Of a stretch of 64,000 nt of DNA, positions 61,664 through 64,000 are shown in pieces; position 1 is the first letter of the stretch; the number at the start of each line of letters is the position of its first letter. This DNA is from Mesorhizobium sp. YM1C-6-2 (lineage in GTDB: Bacteria; Pseudomonadota; Alphaproteobacteria; Rhizobiales; Rhizobiaceae), in the NCBI RefSeq assembly GCF_003666685.1, contig NZ_RCIZ01000007.1:173054-237053 (forward strand). Direction: 5' to 3'. The notes under the pieces were generated by a model. It was not told the DNA's origin. It saw only the letters and a list, made by a program, of their open reading frames with translations, and did not search any database. The position numbers and the translations under genes are program-made.

Positions 61664-64000
61664 CTAGATCGTACCCTGCGTATCGTCCGTCCCGTTGTTG
61701 TTGTACAACACCGTGACGGGTCCGACTGGCGCGCTGTCGAACGTGGCGATCGTGTTCCAACCTCCGGCGCCGCCGGAGCCGGTCACGTCGATCTTCAACG
61801 CGTTGCCGTCGACGTCCGCGTAGTCGGCAATGGTCTTGCCCGCAGCGACATCGAAGAGTTCAGAGAGATCGATCACGTCATTGGCGGTGTTGAAGCCGAC
61901 GATGAGATCGTCGGCATCGAACTCATCGAGTGCCTCCCCCGTGAACTGAATGATGTCTCTCGACTGGACCGCCTCCGTCACGTCCAGGAGATTGGCTCCG
62001 CCGCCACCGGACAGCAGATCCGCCCCCAGGCCACCGATCAGGTGATCGTCACCAAGGCCGCCGATGAGGATGTCGTTGCCTGCGCCGCCGTCCAGAACGT
62101 CCTCGAAGCCGGTCGCCGCAACTCCATCGAGCACCAGCGCGGTCTGGCTGCTCCCCACATCCCACCCCGGCAAGGTCTTGGTATCGACGAAGGCTACGCC
62201 GTTCCACAGCTTCAGCTCGGAACCGGAGATGAGGATGTCGTCGCCGCTGCCGCCCAGCAGCGTATCCTTTCCAAGAATGTCGACCAGAAGATCGGCGCCT
62301 GCTTCGCCGCGCAGCGTATCGTCGCCCGCCCCACCGAACAGCAGGTCGTTGTTGTTCCCGCCGAACATGCTGTCGTTGCCGGCGGTGCCGTAGAGATAGT
62401 CCTGTCCGTCGCCACCCCGGAACTCCCCGGCGAACGCCGAATCGTTGCCGGCGGCGTTCAACACCGATTGACCGCCGAACTGGGCGTCAACGCCGGAGTT
62501 GTCGAGATTTCCGCTCTTGTAGGCCTGATCGGGATCGGTCTCGTCGGCAGAGTCCTGCGGGTTGGGGGAGTCGGGCGTGCCGCCAACCCCTGCCGCAACC
62601 TGGTTGGTCTTGCCCTGGGTACTGCCATAGGTGACGGTCCAGTCCGATTCCCTGTTGCTGTCCGTCTGGATGGGCTGATCCGCGCGGTTGTCGTCGCCAG
62701 GTTGGCCGATGCTGTTCAGATTGGTTGGGTTGAACTCGCGGGCGTAGATCAACGATGTCGAATCTGAATTCTGGATTCCTGCAGCGGCGCTGTCGTCGAT
62801 GAACTGCCTGGGCAACATCGGCAGCAGGCCGAGCGTAAGCGCCAGCTGGTACTGATCGCCCAGCGACCCGTTGTACTGGCTGTTTTGCGTAAGCGTCGAG
62901 CCCAGCAGGGAGGTGGCGTTGGCCGGCGCGAGACTTCCGCTGGCTCCATTCCAGATAACGTTGCCTAGCGTCAGCTTGTTGTCCGTATCCCCCAACGTGC
63001 CATTGTCGGACCCGATGTCGACGCCGTTTGCGAGGAACCCGTCCACCGTAAATACATTTGCACCGATTTTCTGATAAAGGCTGACGCCGATCGGATCCGA
63101 TGTCGTCGTTCCGGCGGGCATGACCGAGTCCCAGTTGCCTCCGGCCGCAGAGGTTTCTGTGCCGGTCGACGGGTTGAAATAGTTATATGTGCCATTTGAT
63201 TTTGCGCCCCCGCCGGCGTCATACAGAACCCAAACCCCGTTTTCATAGATGACAAGATAATGGTTGGCGGGGATCGTGCCCACCGTGCTCAAACTTACGT
63301 AAACTGTGTCGGTGCCGTCGGTCAGTTCGAGCCGGAGGGTCGGCACTTTGCTGCCGCTCGTATCGGACGCGTTATCCGACAGATTTTTGATTTCTACGTA
63401 GCTTAGCCCGGAAGGAACAACTGTGCTTCCCTTGACGTTCACCGAAGTAGACGTGTTCAATCCAATCTCGTTGACGACCAGAACTCCAAGCAGGCTATCA
63501 TCAGGGAGCGTGTCGGTATCGGTGATCGTCACATTCTCCGAATCGGCCGCCGTCGCCGTCCCGTTCAGCGCCGTCGCATTGCCGATCGTGATGTTCAACA
63601 CCTCGCCAGAGTCCACCAGATTGTCGTTGAGCGCCTGAACTCCGAAGCTCAGCGTCGTTCCCACGAAGCTGTCGTCGAAGGTCAAGGTGGTGCCGTCGAA
63701 GCTCACGCCGGCGGTAGAATTCGCAATCGCCTGCAGCGCGGCCTGGGCCGTCGTCACGAAGTCTGCATTCTGCGCCGTGGTGCCGGTCAGGAAGTCGACA
63801 TCCACCGTCACCACATTGCCAGTCGTGATCCCCTCGCTCAGCGTGATCGTGAAGGTGTCGATCTCGCCGCCTTCCTCGCTGATCGTGGCGCGCGTATCCG
63901 ATATCGTGATCATGATCGACTGATCGACATCGGTGATCGTCGACGTCGCCGTCGGCGTCGTGATCGACGCCGTGCCCTCGACGATCGTGGCGCTGTCCAG
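61664..64000 (-). CDS. large RTX/Calx-beta secreted protein (C-terminal part)
   Basis: The frame is open to the window end, so at least 778 residues of a longer protein are present without its start. The N-terminal visible part has Calx-beta-like repeats (ITISDTRATISEEGG, VTVDVDFLTGTTAQNADF). A middle region (about 63470-62950) with LVVNEIGLNTST, SYVEIKNLS and TIPANHYLVIYENG resembles a lamin-tail-like domain. Two groups of calcium-binding nonapeptides follow (GTAGNDSMFGGNNNDLLFGG and AGNDILIGGLGDDHLIGG). Such proteins leave the cell by type I secretion using a C-terminal signal. No intact exporter is in the window. Confidence 0.88.
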   Translation of the reverse strand: MDSATIVEGTASITTPTATSTITDVDQSIMITISDTRATISEEGGEIDTFTITLSEGITTGNVVTVDVDFLTGTTAQNADFVTTAQAALQAIANSTAGVSFDGTTLTFDDSFVGTTLSFGVQALNDNLVDSGEVLNITIGNATALNGTATAADSENVTITDTDTLPDDSLLGVLVVNEIGLNTSTSVNVKGSTVVPSGLSYVEIKNLSDNASDTSGSKVPTLRLELTDGTDTVYVSLSTVGTIPANHYLVIYENGVWVLYDAGGGAKSNGTYNYFNPSTGTETSAAGGNWDSVMPAGTTTSDPIGVSLYQKIGANVFTVDGFLANGVDIGSDNGTLGDTDNKLTLGNVIWNGASGSLAPANATSLLGSTLTQNSQYNGSLGDQYQLALTLGLLPMLPRQFIDDSAAAGIQNSDSTSLIYAREFNPTNLNSIGQPGDDNRADQPIQTDSNRESDWTVTYGSTQGKTNQVAAGVGGTPDSPNPQDSADETDPDQAYKSGNLDNSGVDAQFGGQSVLNAAGNDSAFAGEFRGGDGQDYLYGTAGNDSMFGGNNNDLLFGGAGDDTLRGEAGADLLVDILGKDTLLGGSGDDILISGSELKLWNGVAFVDTKTLPGWDVGSSQTALVLDGVAATGFEDVLDGGAGNDILIGGLGDDHLIGGLGADLLSGGGGANLLDVTEAVQSRDIIQFTGEALDEFDADDLIVGFNTANDVIDLSELFDVAAGKTIADYADVDGNALKIDVTGSGGAGGWNTIATFDSAPVGPVTVLYNNNGTDDTQGTI

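Noticed and set aside
1..64000. CRISPR arrays, tRNA, rRNA or complete insertion sequences
   Set aside because: No spaced direct repeats, cloverleaf-like segments, rRNA signatures or transposase genes with terminal repeats were noticed on reading both strands.

Overview
The window reads as a catabolic and transport region of a high-GC alphaproteobacterium, most likely a Rhizobiales/Phyllobacteriaceae-type soil or plant-associated organism. That placement is an inference from the GC-rich coding style and the mix of ABC importers, hydantoinase-type proteins and regulators; there is no rRNA, tRNA or single-copy housekeeping gene to settle it. I found no complete insertion sequence, CRISPR array or replication origin.

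The DNA is built as a series of self-contained 'importer + enzymes + regulator' cassettes. (1) 1-3689, plus strand: end of a spermidine/putrescine-type importer (permease, permease, ATPase) and a cytosine/guanine-deaminase-like amidohydrolase. (2) 12840-5411, minus: amidohydrolase_2, MIP18/DUF59 protein, sugar-type binding protein, ATPase and permease, RidA/RutC-like protein, RutD-like hydrolase and a TetR regulator, then an MFS transporter. (3) 12841-14981: a broken stretch with an N-terminal scrap of a type I secretion ABC protein, a YeiH-type exporter and a C-terminal scrap of bioY. (4) 14982-28497: aldehyde dehydrogenase, TrmB-like regulator, HyuB/HyuA, biotin carboxylase, a minimal biotin carrier and, divergently, a carboxyltransferase, split ADP-forming acyl-CoA synthetase and a class III aminotransferase. 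(5) 34762-28620, minus: dipeptide-type importer and an enoyl-CoA hydratase-like protein. (6) 45940-35452, minus: ribose-type importer, [2Fe-2S] sugar-acid dehydratase, LacI regulator and a second HyuA/HyuB pair, with a GntR regulator upstream. (7) 47177-49800: LysR regulator divergent from a GMC oxidoreductase. (8) 49944-60463: RpiR regulator and glutamine-synthetase-like ligase, divergent from N-formylglutamate amidohydrolase, isochorismatase-type hydrolase, a branched-chain-amino-acid-type importer, a second isochorismatase-type hydrolase and a class III aminotransferase. (9) 60800-64000: a small secreted Cys-containing protein, a small acidic protein and the C-terminal part of a large RTX/Calx-beta secreted protein running off the end.

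The strongest non-coding signals are: a shared 20-bp GTAG-N12-CTAC element at two promoters of cassette 4, which ties the aldehyde dehydrogenase to the divergent hydantoinase/carboxylase operons; a hairpin directly after each of the four ABC binding-protein genes, three of them perfect; a 16-bp palindrome at the head of the TetR cassette; and two copies of AAAATATATTTT in front of the GntR gene. The best candidates for undescribed biology are the cassette-4 pathway (ATP-dependent hydantoinase/lactamase-type enzyme plus biotin carboxylase plus ADP-forming CoA synthetase) and the cassette-2 operon, which joins an amidohydrolase/DUF59 pair to RutC/RutD-like proteins and a sugar-type importer. Substrates cannot be read from the sequence.
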